Part shown: positions 37,630 through 46,800 of the stretch, one piece after another
Numbering within the stretch: position 1 is the stretch's first letter
Layout: each line of letters begins with the position of its first letter
Origin: Streptomyces sp. CA-210063
Lineage (GTDB): Bacteria > Actinomycetota > Actinomycetes > Streptomycetales > Streptomycetaceae
Assembly (NCBI RefSeq): GCF_024612015.1
Contig: NZ_CP102512.1
Location: 7,998,001 to 8,062,000, forward strand
Direction of reading: 5' to 3'
DNA: 64,000 nt
Made by a program: the position numbers and the translations under genes
The notes under the pieces: generated by a model
Database searches by the model: none
Told to the model about the DNA's origin: nothing
What the model saw: only the letters and a program-made list of their open reading frames with translations

Positions 37630-39129
37630 ATGACGAGCAGCACCGAGACCACCGCCACCACCCCGCAGGTTGCGGTCAACGACATCGGTAACGAGGAAGC
37701 ATTCCTCGCCGCTATCGACGAGACGATCAAGTACTTCAACGATGGCGACATCGTCGACGGCGTCATCGTCAAGGTTGACCGGGACGAGGTTCTCCTCGAC
37801 ATCGGTTACAAGACCGAAGGTGTCATCCCGAGCCGCGAGCTCTCGATCAAGCACGACGTCGACCCCAACGAGGTCGTCGCCGTCGGTGACGAGATCGAAG
37901 CCCTTGTTCTCCAGAAGGAGGACAAGGAAGGCCGCCTGATCCTCTCGAAGAAGCGCGCCCAGTACGAGCGCGCCTGGGGCACCATCGAGAAGATCAAGGA
38001 AGAGGACGGCATCGTCACCGGTACCGTCATCGAGGTCGTCAAGGGTGGTCTCATCCTCGACATCGGCCTCCGTGGCTTCCTGCCGGCCTCCCTCGTCGAG
38101 ATGCGCCGTGTCCGCGACCTCCAGCCCTACGTGGGCAAGGAGCTCGAGGCCAAGATCATCGAGCTGGACAAGAACCGCAACAACGTGGTCCTGTCCCGCC
38201 GTGCCTGGCTGGAGCAGACCCAGTCCGAGGTCCGCCAGACGTTCCTCACGACCCTCCAGAAGGGTCAGGTCCGTTCCGGCGTCGTCTCCTCGATCGTCAA
38301 CTTCGGTGCCTTCGTGGACCTGGGTGGCGTCGACGGTCTGGTCCACGTCTCCGAGCTGTCCTGGAAGCACATCGACCACCCCTCCGAGGTCGTCGAGGTC
38401 GGCCAGGAAGTCACCGTCGAGGTCCTCGACGTCGACATGGACCGCGAGCGTGTCTCCCTGTCGCTGAAGGCGACCCAGGAAGACCCGTGGCAGCAGTTCG
38501 CCCGGACCCACCAGATCGGTCAGGTCGTCCCGGGTAAGGTCACCAAGCTGGTTCCGTTCGGTGCGTTCGTCCGCGTGGACGAGGGCATCGAGGGTCTGGT
38601 CCACATCTCCGAGCTGGCCGAGCGCCACGTGGAGATCCCGGAGCAGGTCGTCCAGGTCAACGACGAGATCTTCGTCAAGGTCATCGACATCGACCTCGAG
38701 CGTCGTCGCATCAGCCTCTCGCTGAAGCAGGCCAACGAGTCCTTCGGTGCCGACCCGGCCTCGGTGGAGTTCGACCCGACGCTGTACGGCATGGCCGCGT
38801 CGTACGACGACCAGGGCAACTACATCTACCCCGAGGGCTTCGACCCCGAGACCAACGACTGGCTCGAGGGCTACGAGAAGCAGCGCGAGGAGTGGGAGCG
38901 CCAGTACGCCGAGGCGCAGACCCGCTTCGAGCAGCACCAGCAGCAGGTCATCAAGTCCCGCGAGGCCGACGCCGCTGCCGCGGCCGAGGGCGGCGACACC
39001 GCGGGTGCGGCTCCGGCCGCGGGCGGCGGTGGCTCGTACTCCTCCGAGGGCGCGGACACCTCTGGTGCCCTGGCCTCGGACGAGGCGCTCGCCGCGCTTC
39101 GCGAGAAGCTGGCGGGTGGCCAGAGCTGA
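37630..39129 (+). CDS. rpsA: 30S ribosomal protein S1
   Basis: 499 residues with four S1 RNA-binding repeats, near residues 37-105, 123-188, 210-278 and 295-363 (for example GQVRSGVVSSIVNFGAFVDLG and GLVHVSELSWKHI). The acidic, Gln/Ala/Gly-rich C-terminal tail is typical of actinobacterial S1. Codon use includes more T-ending codons (GGT, CGT) than its neighbours, as expected of a highly expressed gene. It helps mRNA binding to the ribosome. Confidence 0.97.
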   Translation: MTSSTETTATTPQVAVNDIGNEEAFLAAIDETIKYFNDGDIVDGVIVKVDRDEVLLDIGYKTEGVIPSRELSIKHDVDPNEVVAVGDEIEALVLQKEDKEGRLILSKKRAQYERAWGTIEKIKEEDGIVTGTVIEVVKGGLILDIGLRGFLPASLVEMRRVRDLQPYVGKELEAKIIELDKNRNNVVLSRRAWLEQTQSEVRQTFLTTLQKGQVRSGVVSSIVNFGAFVDLGGVDGLVHVSELSWKHIDHPSEVVEVGQEVTVEVLDVDMDRERVSLSLKATQEDPWQQFARTHQIGQVVPGKVTKLVPFGAFVRVDEGIEGLVHISELAERHVEIPEQVVQVNDEIFVKVIDIDLERRRISLSLKQANESFGADPASVEFDPTLYGMAASYDDQGNYIYPEGFDPETNDWLEGYEKQREEWERQYAEAQTRFEQHQQQVIKSREADAAAAAEGGDTAGAAPAAGGGGSYSSEGADTSGALASDEALAALREKLAGGQS

Positions 39130-39161
39130 ACGCTCACGGCTGAGGGTTAGCCGATAGCTGT

Positions 39162-39197
39162 TGTGGGCCCGCACCCCTTCCGGGGTGCGGGCCCACA
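39162..39197 (+). terminator. rpsA terminator, 16-bp perfect stem
   Basis: TGTGGGCCCGCACCCC, loop TTCC, GGGGTGCGGGCCCACA, 32 bp after the rpsA stop. Confidence 0.9.
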
Positions 39198-39206
39198 GTG
39201 CGTTCA

Positions 39207-39296
39207 TTCAACGAGCCCACCGGGCGCGTCCACTTCGCCGGCGACTGGCTCAGCTGCACCGTCGCCTGGCAGCACGGCGCGTTCGAGTCCGCGAAC
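39207..39296 (+). pseudogene. Fragment of a flavin amine oxidase C-terminus
   Basis: Thirty codons just after the rpsA terminator read [19 protein letters not shown] and then QHGAFESAN. This matches the C-terminal FAD-contact segment of monoamine-oxidase-like proteins (G-R-hFAGe...W..GA.ESG). No start, no upstream domain and no stop of its own are present, so it is a decayed fragment sitting ahead of the PAC2 gene. Confidence 0.6.
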
Positions 39297-39376
39297 CGCA
39301 GTCGTGGAAGGGTTTCCGGGAATGCCGGGCCCCCGTCCCGCGTTGGGGAGTACGAACACGAGGAGGAGCGGTCACA

Positions 39377-40315
39377 GTGCTTGATCCGCAGGGTTTGTAC
39401 GCATGGGAGCCGAAGGGCCTGGCCGTCGTCGACATGGCGCTCGCCCAGGAGTCGGCGGGACTTGTCATGCTCTACCACTTCGACGGATACATCGACGCGG
39501 GTGAGACGGGCGACCAGATCGTCGACCGGCTCCTCGGCTCACTGCCCCACCAGGTCGTGGCCCGCTTCGACCACGACCGGCTCGTGGACTACCGGGCGCG
39601 GCGCCCGCTACTGACGTTCAAGCGCGACCGCTGGACCGACTACGAGGAGCCGACGCTGGACGTCCGGCTCGTCCAGGACGCCACCGGAGCACCCTTCCTG
39701 CTGCTGTCGGGCCCCGAGCCGGACGTGGAGTGGGAGCGCTTCGCGGTCGCCGTCCAGCAGATCGTGGAGCGGCTCGGCGTGCGCCTCTCGGTGAACTTCC
39801 ACGGCATCCCCATGGGCGTCCCGCACACCCGCCCGGTCGGCCTCACCCCGCACGGCAACCGGGCCGAGCTGGTGCCCGGACACCGCAGCCCCTTCGAGGA
39901 GGCCCAGGTGCCCGGAAGCGCCGAGTCGCTCCTGGAGTACCGCCTCATGGAGGCGGGGCACGACGTGCTGGGCGTCGCCGCGCACGTGCCGCACTACATC
40001 GCCCGCTCCCCCTACCCGGACGCCGCCCTGACCGTCCTGGAGGCTGTCACGGCCGCCACCGGTCTGGTGCTGCCGTCCGTCGCGCACGCCCTGCGCACGG
40101 AGGCGCACCGCACGCAGACCGAGATCGACCGGCAGATCCGGGAGGGCGACGAGGAACTGGTCGCCCTCGTACAGGGCCTCGAGCACCAGTACGACGCCGC
40201 GGCGGGCGCCGAGACGCGGGGCAACATGCTCGCCGAGCCCGTCGAGATCCCGTCCGCGGACGAGATCGGGCGTGAGTTCGAGAAGTTCCTGGCGGAGCGG
40301 GAGGGCGAGGGCTGA
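39377..40315 (+). CDS. PAC2 family protein
   Basis: 312 residues from GTG 39377, with AGGAGGAG 10 nt upstream. [31 protein letters not shown] and the [13 protein letters not shown] segment are typical of the PAC2 (proteasome assembly chaperone 2-like) fold. Actinobacterial members are of unknown role, with links to proteasome biology by homology only. The protein is cytoplasmic. A 17-bp terminator follows. Confidence 0.9.
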   Translation: MLDPQGLYAWEPKGLAVVDMALAQESAGLVMLYHFDGYIDAGETGDQIVDRLLGSLPHQVVARFDHDRLVDYRARRPLLTFKRDRWTDYEEPTLDVRLVQDATGAPFLLLSGPEPDVEWERFAVAVQQIVERLGVRLSVNFHGIPMGVPHTRPVGLTPHGNRAELVPGHRSPFEEAQVPGSAESLLEYRLMEAGHDVLGVAAHVPHYIARSPYPDAALTVLEAVTAATGLVLPSVAHALRTEAHRTQTEIDRQIREGDEELVALVQGLEHQYDAAAGAETRGNMLAEPVEIPSADEIGREFEKFLAEREGEG

Positions 40316-40362
40316 ACCTCCGCCGAGCCCGCCTCCGCAGCTGGGGGAGGCCCTGATCTCAG

Positions 40363-40401
40363 AGCTGTGGGAGGCCCCGGGCATCGGGGCCTCCCACAGC
40401 T
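40363..40401 (+). terminator. Perfect 17-bp stem terminator after the PAC2 gene
   Basis: AGCTGTGGGAGGCCCCG and its exact complement separated by a 5-nt loop, 47 bp after the stop. A related GGGGGAGGCCC motif lies just upstream at 40342. Confidence 0.85.
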
Positions 40402-40431
40402 GTGTCAGTGGCAGGGCCTAAGCTGCCGGGC

Positions 40432-41061
40432 ATGCTGAAAGTGGGTCTCACCGGCGGTATCGGCGCCGGCAAGAGTGAGGTGTCGCGGCTGCTCGTGGAG
40501 CACGGCGCCGTGCTGATCGACGCGGACCGGATCGCCCGCGAGGTCGTCGCCCCCGGCACCCCCGGCCTCGCGGCGGTCGTCGAGACCTTCGGCGAGGACG
40601 TGCTCGCGCCGGACGGCGGCCTGGACCGCCCCAAGCTGGGCTCCATAGTGTTCGCGGACCCGGCCAAGCTCGCCGCGTTGAACGCGATCGTGCACCCCCT
40701 GGTGGGGGCCCGCTCCAGAGAGCTGGAGAACTCCGCCGCCGAGGACGCCGTCGTCATCCATGACGTCCCCCTGCTCACCGAGAACGGCCTCGCCCCGCTG
40801 TACGACCTGGTGGTCGTCGTGGACGCGGCCCCCGAGACCCAGCTCGACCGTCTCGTCCGCCTGCGCGGCATGACGGAGGAGGACGCTCGCGCGCGCATGG
40901 CCGCCCAGGCGACCCGCGAAAAGCGCCTGGAGATCGCGGACATCGTCATCGACAACGACGTACCCCTGGAAGACCTGCGGCGACGGGTGCGGGACGTCTG
41001 GGCGGACCTCACGCACCGGGCACACGCGTCACGGGAGCGATCCGAACACTCGCAGGAATAG
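40432..41061 (+). CDS. coaE: Dephospho-CoA kinase
   Basis: 209 residues. It phosphorylates dephospho-CoA in the last step of coenzyme A synthesis. The P-loop GGIGAGKS is at residues 8-15, with [28 protein letters not shown] and [17 protein letters not shown] following in family order. Translation from ATG 40432 fits the family start; GTG 40402 is an alternative. Confidence 0.95.
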   Translation: MLKVGLTGGIGAGKSEVSRLLVEHGAVLIDADRIAREVVAPGTPGLAAVVETFGEDVLAPDGGLDRPKLGSIVFADPAKLAALNAIVHPLVGARSRELENSAAEDAVVIHDVPLLTENGLAPLYDLVVVVDAAPETQLDRLVRLRGMTEEDARARMAAQATREKRLEIADIVIDNDVPLEDLRRRVRDVWADLTHRAHASRERSEHSQE

Positions 41062-41110
41062 CGGGCTCTCAGGGCGCGTTGAACCGTCGCAGCAAGGGAA
41101 GGACTCAGCC

Positions 41111-41491
41111 GTGCCCGAGACCAGCGGTTCCACCGGACGTACCCCGGAGACGCATGTCATCGACTTCCGCGCCGCCGAGCAGCTGCTCGCCGCGCGCGAT
41201 CCGCGGGGCGCGGTCAAGTTGCTCGACCGAGTCATAGCCGAGCACCCCGAGAACACGGCGGCCCGGCTGCTGCGTGCCCGCGCCTTCTTCGCGGCGGCCC
41301 AACTGCGGCCTGCCGAGCTGGAGTTCACGATCGTCCTGGAGCGCGAGCCGGACAACGCGTTCGCGCACTTCGCCCTGGCCCGCACCTATCAGCGCCAGGC
41401 CCGCGACGACCAGGCCAAACGCCACTTCCGGCTCGCTGCGGCCCTCGACCCGAACCCGCAGTACCTGGAAGCCGCACGCTTCGACTCCTGA
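41111..41491 (+). CDS. Tetratricopeptide-repeat protein
   Basis: 126 residues from a GTG. Three helix pairs (AAEQLLAARDPRGAVKLLDRV, ARLLRARAFFAAAQLRPAE, AHFALARTYQRQARDDQAKRHF) form TPR repeats across most of the protein. It is probably a small protein-binding adaptor. It is 49 bp after coaE and may be co-transcribed. Confidence 0.88.
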   Translation: MPETSGSTGRTPETHVIDFRAAEQLLAARDPRGAVKLLDRVIAEHPENTAARLLRARAFFAAAQLRPAELEFTIVLEREPDNAFAHFALARTYQRQARDDQAKRHFRLAAALDPNPQYLEAARFDS

Positions 41492-41515
41492 CGGCCCCGG
41501 GTGCCTTCGCCGCCC

Positions 41516-41794
41516 CTATGGGTGGCGGTGCCTCTGCGGCGGGTACGGCGGCTGGTACGGCGGGATGTCGCGGCCCGGCTGGTAGTGCGGGCCCTGGCGG
41601 ATGTGGCGCAGGATCACCGCCAGGTCGACCATGACGATCAGGCACAGCACACCGCAGGCGATGGCCCAGCCGGAGCGGCCGGCGAGAGCGAAGGCCGCTG
41701 TCCCGGCGATCGCCCAGATCAGACCCCAGACGCTCAGCCAGAATCGCATCCGCAGGGCACTGCGCGCTGTCCTCGGTTCGCTGCCGGTACGCAT
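41516..41794 (-). CDS. DUF6343-type small membrane protein
   Basis: 92 residues from ATG 41794. The opening RTGSEPRTARSALRMR is followed by two transmembrane helices (LSVWGLIWAIAGTAAFALA and ACGVLCLIVMVDLAVIL), then RQGPHYQPGRDIPPYQPP. This matches the DUF6343 pattern I remember from Streptomyces. Function is unknown. The gene converges with the TPR gene. Confidence 0.8.
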   Translation of the reverse strand: MRTGSEPRTARSALRMRFWLSVWGLIWAIAGTAAFALAGRSGWAIACGVLCLIVMVDLAVILRHIRQGPHYQPGRDIPPYQPPYPPQRHRHP

Positions 41795-41923
41795 GGGGAT
41801 CGCCGCTCCTGTTCGTCCTGCCTGTCCTGTTCGTCGTACTCGTCCTACTCGTCCTACTCGGAAACGTACTCTCCGGCCCGTACGTTCTCCAGAAGACCGA
41901 TGTGGTGTGCGGGGGAGGCGACG

Positions 41924-42913
41924 GTGCTGCTGGACGCGGTGCGAGCGGACGAGAAACTCACCGACTGGCTGAAGGGCCTGGAAGAGGGCGAGGACGCCCC
42001 GGGGGCGGAGGCGCGGCTGCCGGACGCCGACGACCTGCCCGACGTGCTGGTGGACCTCGCCGTGCCGTACGAGGACATCAACGACCTGATCGCCCTGCGC
42101 CGCACACTGGCGGACGACGAGAGCGCGACCTGGCTGCTCGGGCGGTGCGTCGACGGCCTCGTCCGGGACATGGGGAAGATCGGCAAAGGGCTGAGACTCC
42201 TGCCGCTCCCTCTGGAGGCGGGCCCGCTCGGCCGCTACTTCCATGTGTACGTCTTCGTCGCGGCCCTGCCGTCCGTGCGCGCGTACCACCGCGAGCGCGG
42301 TATCCCCGACGACATCTCCCGGCGCGCCCTCGCGGACCTCGGCCGCGGGCTGGTGCTGCACCGTCGGCGGTACGGCGTGGGCGGGCTGGTGGCGCCGACC
42401 TGGTTCTCACTGCACTTCCACGGGGAGTTGTTCCAACTCGGCCGGCTGCAGTACCAGCGGTCACGGGTGGGCGGACGGGAGGGAGTCGCGCTGGCGGCGG
42501 CGGGTCTGGAGCTACGGCCCGGAGATCCCTGCCTCGACCTGCACATACCCGACTACGCGGGGCCCCTGACCCCGAAGGCGTGCGACCGGTCGCTGGGGCT
42601 GGCCCGCGACTTCTTCGCGCGTCACTTCCCGGAGGAGCACTACATGGCGGGCTGCTGCCACTCCTGGCTCCTCGACCCGCAGCTGAAGCGGTATCTGCCG
42701 GCGGACTCCAACATCGTCCGGTTCCAGGAGCGGTTCCGGATTGCCTGCGGCACCGGCGAACCCGCGGACGAGCTGCCGATTCGCTTCGTCTTCGGGGACC
42801 CGGACCTGCCGGTGGAGACGCTGCCGCGCCGGACGAGTCTCGAGCGGACCGTGGTCGACCATCTGCGGGCCGGTGGGCACTGGTACAGCGGGCACGGGTG
42901 GTTCGCGTGGTGA
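41924..42913 (+). CDS. Acyltransferase-domain protein (NAT_N/GNAT_C type)
   Basis: 329 residues from GTG 41924, which has a strong GGGGGAGG site; ATG 41900 would add eight residues. The C-terminal half, with CLDLHIPDYAGPLTPKACDRS, FFARHFPEEHYMAGCCHSWLLD and LRAGGHWYSGHGWF, fits the GNAT_C family found with an N-terminal helical domain in actinobacteria. It is presumed to transfer an acyl group, but the substrate is unknown. Confidence 0.82.
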   Translation: MLLDAVRADEKLTDWLKGLEEGEDAPGAEARLPDADDLPDVLVDLAVPYEDINDLIALRRTLADDESATWLLGRCVDGLVRDMGKIGKGLRLLPLPLEAGPLGRYFHVYVFVAALPSVRAYHRERGIPDDISRRALADLGRGLVLHRRRYGVGGLVAPTWFSLHFHGELFQLGRLQYQRSRVGGREGVALAAAGLELRPGDPCLDLHIPDYAGPLTPKACDRSLGLARDFFARHFPEEHYMAGCCHSWLLDPQLKRYLPADSNIVRFQERFRIACGTGEPADELPIRFVFGDPDLPVETLPRRTSLERTVVDHLRAGGHWYSGHGWFAW

Positions 42914-43019
42914 GGTGCGACCGACACGACCGACGCGACTGACTCGAGGACACGCAGGTTCACTCCATCGGGTGAGCCTTGAGAGGAACGGCCCACGTCC
43001 GCCCGGCCGTTGGACGGAT

Positions 43020-43713
43020 ATGAGCATTCAGATGCGTGAGGGATACGAGGGGACCGGACCCGGCGCGATCACCCCGGACGGCTGCGCGGTCGAGCTGTAC
43101 TCGAGGCTGCCGGTGGGGGACGAGCCGGAGGTGATCGCGGGCGTCGCGCCCGCGGGTGCGCGCATTCTCGAACTGGGCAGTGGGGTGGGCCGCATGACCC
43201 ACCCCCTGATCGAGCGGGGCTTCACCGTGACGGCCGTCGACGAGTCGGCGGAGATGCTGGAGCGGGTGCGTGGGGCCCGCACGATATGCGGCCCGATCGA
43301 GGGACTCGACCTGGGCGAGAAGTTCGACGTGGTGCTGCTCGCGTCGTTCCTCGTCCATACCGGGGATCCCGAGGTGCGGCGCGGCATGCTCGCGACCTGT
43401 CTGCGGCATGTCGCGGACGACGGCTTCGTGCTGATCCAGCGCGAGGGGGAGGACTACCACACGAACGTGCCCCGGGAGCGGGTCGCCCCCCCGAGGCTTC
43501 ACCATCCGCATCGTCTCGGCCGAGCCGGTAGGCGATGGTGTCGACTCGGTGCGCGCGGAGTACGTCTTCCCGGACGGCGAGTGGACCCAGACGTTCCGGG
43601 CACGGCCGCTGACCGAGGAGCAGTTCGAGGAGGCGCTGGGGGAGGCGGGGCTCAGGGTGGACCGGTATCTGACGGACGACCGGATCTGGGTCAAGGTGCT
43701 GCCGGTGAGGTGA
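43020..43713 (+). pseudogene. Class I methyltransferase broken by one extra base in a C7 run
   Basis: From ATG 43020 the frame encodes a SAM methyltransferase (ARILELGSGVGRMTHPL, FTVTAVDESAEML, FDVVLLASFLVHTGDP). At 43486-43492 there are seven C; removing one joins it to the +1 frame reading PRGFTIRIVSAEPVG and then TQTFRARPLTEEQFEEAL down to a TGA at 43711. The restored protein has 230 residues, with the normal C-terminal half. It is a recent frameshift or a sequencing error. Confidence 0.82.
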
Positions 43714-43825
43714 GGGGGAGTCAGGAATGTCGGCGCCGATTTCCGGTCGGCAGCGATGAGTTCGGGGAAGTGGCCCGGTCTACCTCTGTGACAGCAATAC
43801 GGAACTGCTTCACACAGGAGACCCC

Positions 43826-44257
43826 ATGTCCGAGACCACCACTTCCGGCGTCGTCATGACAGGCACCGCTCGCAGCAAGGGCGCACGGATCTCGCTGCGC
43901 GCGCTGCAGATCGTGCTCGCGCTGTTCTACGCGTTCGCGAGCGCCCTGCCCAAGCTGATCGCGCACCCGTCGGCCGCCGAGTCCTTCGAGACGCTCGGCT
44001 GGGGCAGCGCGGGGATGTACACCATCGGAGCGCTCGAACTCGCGGGTGCCATCGGGCTGTTGATCCCCGCGCTGGCCTCGGTCGCGGCGGTGTCGCTGAG
44101 CGCGCTGATGGTGGGGGCGTTCATCACACAGATCACCGCCTTCGACGGGGAGTACGCGGCCACACCGCTCATCCTGATCGTTCCGCTCGCCCTGATCGCC
44201 TGGGTGCGACGCCAGGACGTGGCCGGACTGGTGCGGCTGGTGCGACGGGAGGCGTGA
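43826..44257 (+). CDS. DoxX family membrane protein
   Basis: 143 residues with four transmembrane helices. The DoxX core includes ALFYAFASALPKLIAHP, FETLGWG, YTIGALELAGAIGLLIP and VGAFITQIT. DoxX-like proteins act in redox or osmotic stress responses as integral membrane subunits; the role here is unknown. A very strong bidirectional hairpin follows. Confidence 0.9.
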   Translation: MSETTTSGVVMTGTARSKGARISLRALQIVLALFYAFASALPKLIAHPSAAESFETLGWGSAGMYTIGALELAGAIGLLIPALASVAAVSLSALMVGAFITQITAFDGEYAATPLILIVPLALIAWVRRQDVAGLVRLVRREA

Positions 44258-44281
44258 CCGCTGCGGCTGTGCCTGTGCGGC

Positions 44282-44335
44282 GGGCATCGCCGAGGCGCTT
44301 CCCGGTGGTCGTCGGGAAGCGCCTCGGCGATGCCC
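44282..44335. terminator. Exceptional 23-bp perfect hairpin
   Basis: GGGCATCGCCGAGGCGCTTC continuing to CCCG at 44304, an 8-nt loop, and its exact complement at 44313-44335. It lies between the ends of the convergent DoxX and S4 genes. Confidence 0.9.
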
Positions 44336-44362
44336 ACTGCTGACATGGGGCCCGTCGCGGGA

Positions 44363-44887
44363 CTACGTGGCGTGGCGGTGGCGCTCGGCGTTCGCGGCTT
44401 CGGCCAGGCCCCGGAGGCGTTCCAGGTCTCGGCGGTCGCGTTTGGTGGGGCGGCCGGCGCCTCGGTCGCGGATGCCGGCAGGGGCGGTGGCCTCGCGGGG
44501 CGGGGGCGGCGGGGAGTTGTCGACGTAGCACTCGGCGGCGACGGGCGCGCCGACCCGCTTGCGGATCAGACGCCTGACGACGACGATCCGCTCGTGGCCC
44601 CCGGCCTGGCGGAGCCGTACCTCGTCGCCGACGCGCACCGCGTACGCGGGCTTGACGCGTTCGCCGTTGACGCGGACGTGGCCGCCCCGGCAGGCGGTGG
44701 CGCCCATCGAGCGGGTCTTGACCAGACGGACGGACCAGATCCAGCTGTCGATGCGGACGGTCTCGCCGCTCGTGGGGCGGGCGGCCTCGGCGGCTGCCGC
44801 CGCCGGGTCGGAAGCCCGGTCCGTGGTGCCCGGACCGCTCGCCCGCTCCTCCATACCTTCCCTACCTTCCGTACCTTCAGAAGCCAT
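44363..44887 (-). CDS. S4-domain RNA-binding protein (Hsp15/HslR-like)
   Basis: 174 residues. An Ala/Glu-rich N-terminal 40 residues precede the S4 domain (about 45-100): RIDSWIWSVRLVKTRSMGA, GGHVRVNGERVKPAYAVRVGDEV. A basic Arg-rich tail follows (RPTKRDRRDLERLRGL). Hsp15 homologues bind stalled 50S subunits carrying peptidyl-tRNA and help recycle them. It is divergent from the UDG gene. Confidence 0.88.
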   Translation of the reverse strand: MASEGTEGREGMEERASGPGTTDRASDPAAAAAEAARPTSGETVRIDSWIWSVRLVKTRSMGATACRGGHVRVNGERVKPAYAVRVGDEVRLRQAGGHERIVVVRRLIRKRVGAPVAAECYVDNSPPPPPREATAPAGIRDRGAGRPTKRDRRDLERLRGLAEAANAERHRHAT

Positions 44888-44951
44888 GTCTCGACCTTAG
44901 CTCTCCAGCAGGCCGTCCCGGGGAGGCGATCACCGGACGTACCGTGGAGGC

Positions 44952-45692
44952 ATGGGCAGCGGCAGAGGCGGTGACAGCGGGAATGGCAGAGGCGGGGACA
45001 CGGGGCTGGCCGCGCTCGACGCGCGGATCACCGGGTGCCGGGCCTGTCCGCGGCTGGTCGAGTGGCGGGAAGAGGTGGCGCGCACCAGGCGGGCCGCGTT
45101 CGCCGACCAGGAGTACTGGGGGCGGCCGGTGCCCGGGTTCGGGCCTCCCGACGCGGCGCTGCTGATCGTCGGGCTCGCCCCCGCCGCGCACGGCGGGAAC
45201 CGGACCGGGCGGATGTTCACCGGCGACCGATCGGGCGACGTGCTCTACGCGGCGCTGCACGACGTGGGCCTCGCCTCGCGCGGCACGGCCGTCGCCATCG
45301 ACGACGGACTGGAGCTGCACGGCGTACGGATCACCTCGCCCGTGCACTGCGCGCCGCCCGCCAACAAGCCGACCCCCGAGGAACGGAACACCTGCCGGCC
45401 GTGGCTGGTCCGGGAGCTGGAGCTGCTGCGGCCGACGCTGCGGGCGGTCGTCGTACTCGGCGCCTTCGGCTGGCAGGCCGCGCTGCCCGCGCTCGCCGAG
45501 GCCGGCTGGGACGTGCCCCGGCCGCGGCCCGCCTTCGGCCACGGCACCCGCGTATCGCTCGACGGGCTCGACCTCTTCGGTTGCTTCCATGTGAGCCAGC
45601 GCAACACCTTCACCGGCCGGCTGACCCCCGTCATGCTGCGCGAGGTCCTGCGTACGGCGGCGAAGTCCGCGGGGCTGAGCGTCACCTCGTAG
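44952..45692 (+). CDS. Uracil-DNA glycosylase, family 5 (UdgB-like)
   Basis: 246 residues. Four cysteines that can bind the [4Fe-4S] cluster are placed as in thermostable UDGs: CRAC near residue 30, HCAPP and NTCRPWL. The active-site motif A is LIVGLAPAAHGGNRTG, lacking the catalytic Asp as usual for family 5, and the late motif is CFHVSQRNTFTGRLT. It removes uracil and other deaminated bases from DNA. A Gly/Asn/Arg-rich N-terminus precedes the domain. Confidence 0.9.
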   Translation: MGSGRGGDSGNGRGGDTGLAALDARITGCRACPRLVEWREEVARTRRAAFADQEYWGRPVPGFGPPDAALLIVGLAPAAHGGNRTGRMFTGDRSGDVLYAALHDVGLASRGTAVAIDDGLELHGVRITSPVHCAPPANKPTPEERNTCRPWLVRELELLRPTLRAVVVLGAFGWQAALPALAEAGWDVPRPRPAFGHGTRVSLDGLDLFGCFHVSQRNTFTGRLTPVMLREVLRTAAKSAGLSVTS

Positions 45693-45757
45693 GCGGGGCT
45701 CGGGGTCCGACGGAAAAGCGGCTGCCGATGCCGTCGCACGCCGGTTAGGGTCGCGCA

Positions 45758-46760
45758 ATGCCCATCTACCCGGAGATCGAACCGTACGACCACGGCATGC
45801 TCGACGTCGGGGACGGCAACCACGTGTACTGGGAGGTCTGCGGGAACCCGCGGGGCAAGCCCGCGGTCGTGCTGCACGGGGGGCCGGGGTCCAGGGCCAA
45901 CGCGTGGTTCCGGCGGCTCTTCGACCCCGGGGCGTACCGGATCGTGCTGTTCGACCAGCGTGGCTGCGGGCGTTCGACGCCTCCGGCGAGCGCGTACGGG
46001 ACCGACATGAGCGTCAATACGACGGATCATCTGATCGCCGATCTGGAGCTGCTGCGGCGGCACCTCGGGATCGGGCGGTGGCTGGTGTGGGGCGTGTCGT
46101 GGGGGTCGGCGCTCGGCCTGCGGTACGCGCAGACGCATCCGGAGGCCGTGACCGAGCTGGTCCTCACCGGGGTCGCCACCGGGTCCGAGGCCGAAGTCGC
46201 CCTGCTGACCAGGGGGCTTGGACAGTTCTGGCCCGAGGCCTTCGAGCGGTTCCTCGCCGAGCTGCCCGAGGAGGAGCGGGACGGGAACCCGGCGGCCGCG
46301 TACAACCGGCTGCTCGAGTCGCCCGACGAGGCGGTGCGGGTGCGGGCCGCGCGGGCCTGGACCGACTGGGAGACGGCCATCGCGGCGCAGCCGCCCCGCT
46401 CCGTGCCGCGCTACGAGGACCCGGTCTTCCGCTACGCCTTCGCCCGCACCGTCACCCACTACTGGGGCAACGGCCACTTCCTCGGCGAGGGCGAGGGCGA
46501 GGGCGAGGGCATGGGCATGGGCGGGGGGACACGACGGCGACGGCGTCGTCCTGCGCGACGCGCCCCGGCTCAAGGGCATCCCGGGCACCCTCGTCCAGGG
46601 CAGCCTCGACCCCGGCAACCTCCTCGGCATCGTCTGGCGCCTCCACCACGCCTGGCCCGGCAGCGAGGTGGTCCTCGTCGACGACGTGGGACACAACGCG
46701 GGCGCGCCGGACATGGCGCAGGCGCTGGTGGAGGCGACGGACAAGTACGCCAAGAGATGA
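45758..46760 (+). pseudogene. Proline iminopeptidase broken by one extra base in a G6 run
   Basis: From ATG 45758 it encodes an alpha/beta-hydrolase of the proline iminopeptidase family: VVLHGGPGS (oxyanion), DQRGCGRSTP, and the nucleophile elbow VWGVSWGSALGL. Near residue 245 a GGCGAG/GGCATG hexanucleotide repeat is followed by six G at 46523-46528, after which the frame becomes Arg-rich. Removing one G restores HDGDGVVLRDA, GTLVQGSLDPGNLLG and the catalytic-His segment VLVDDVGHNA, ending at 46760. The functional form would be about 333 residues. Confidence 0.85.
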
Positions 46761-46800
46761 GCGGCGTGAGGGGTGCCGGATGCGTGCCCGGGGCCGGGCG

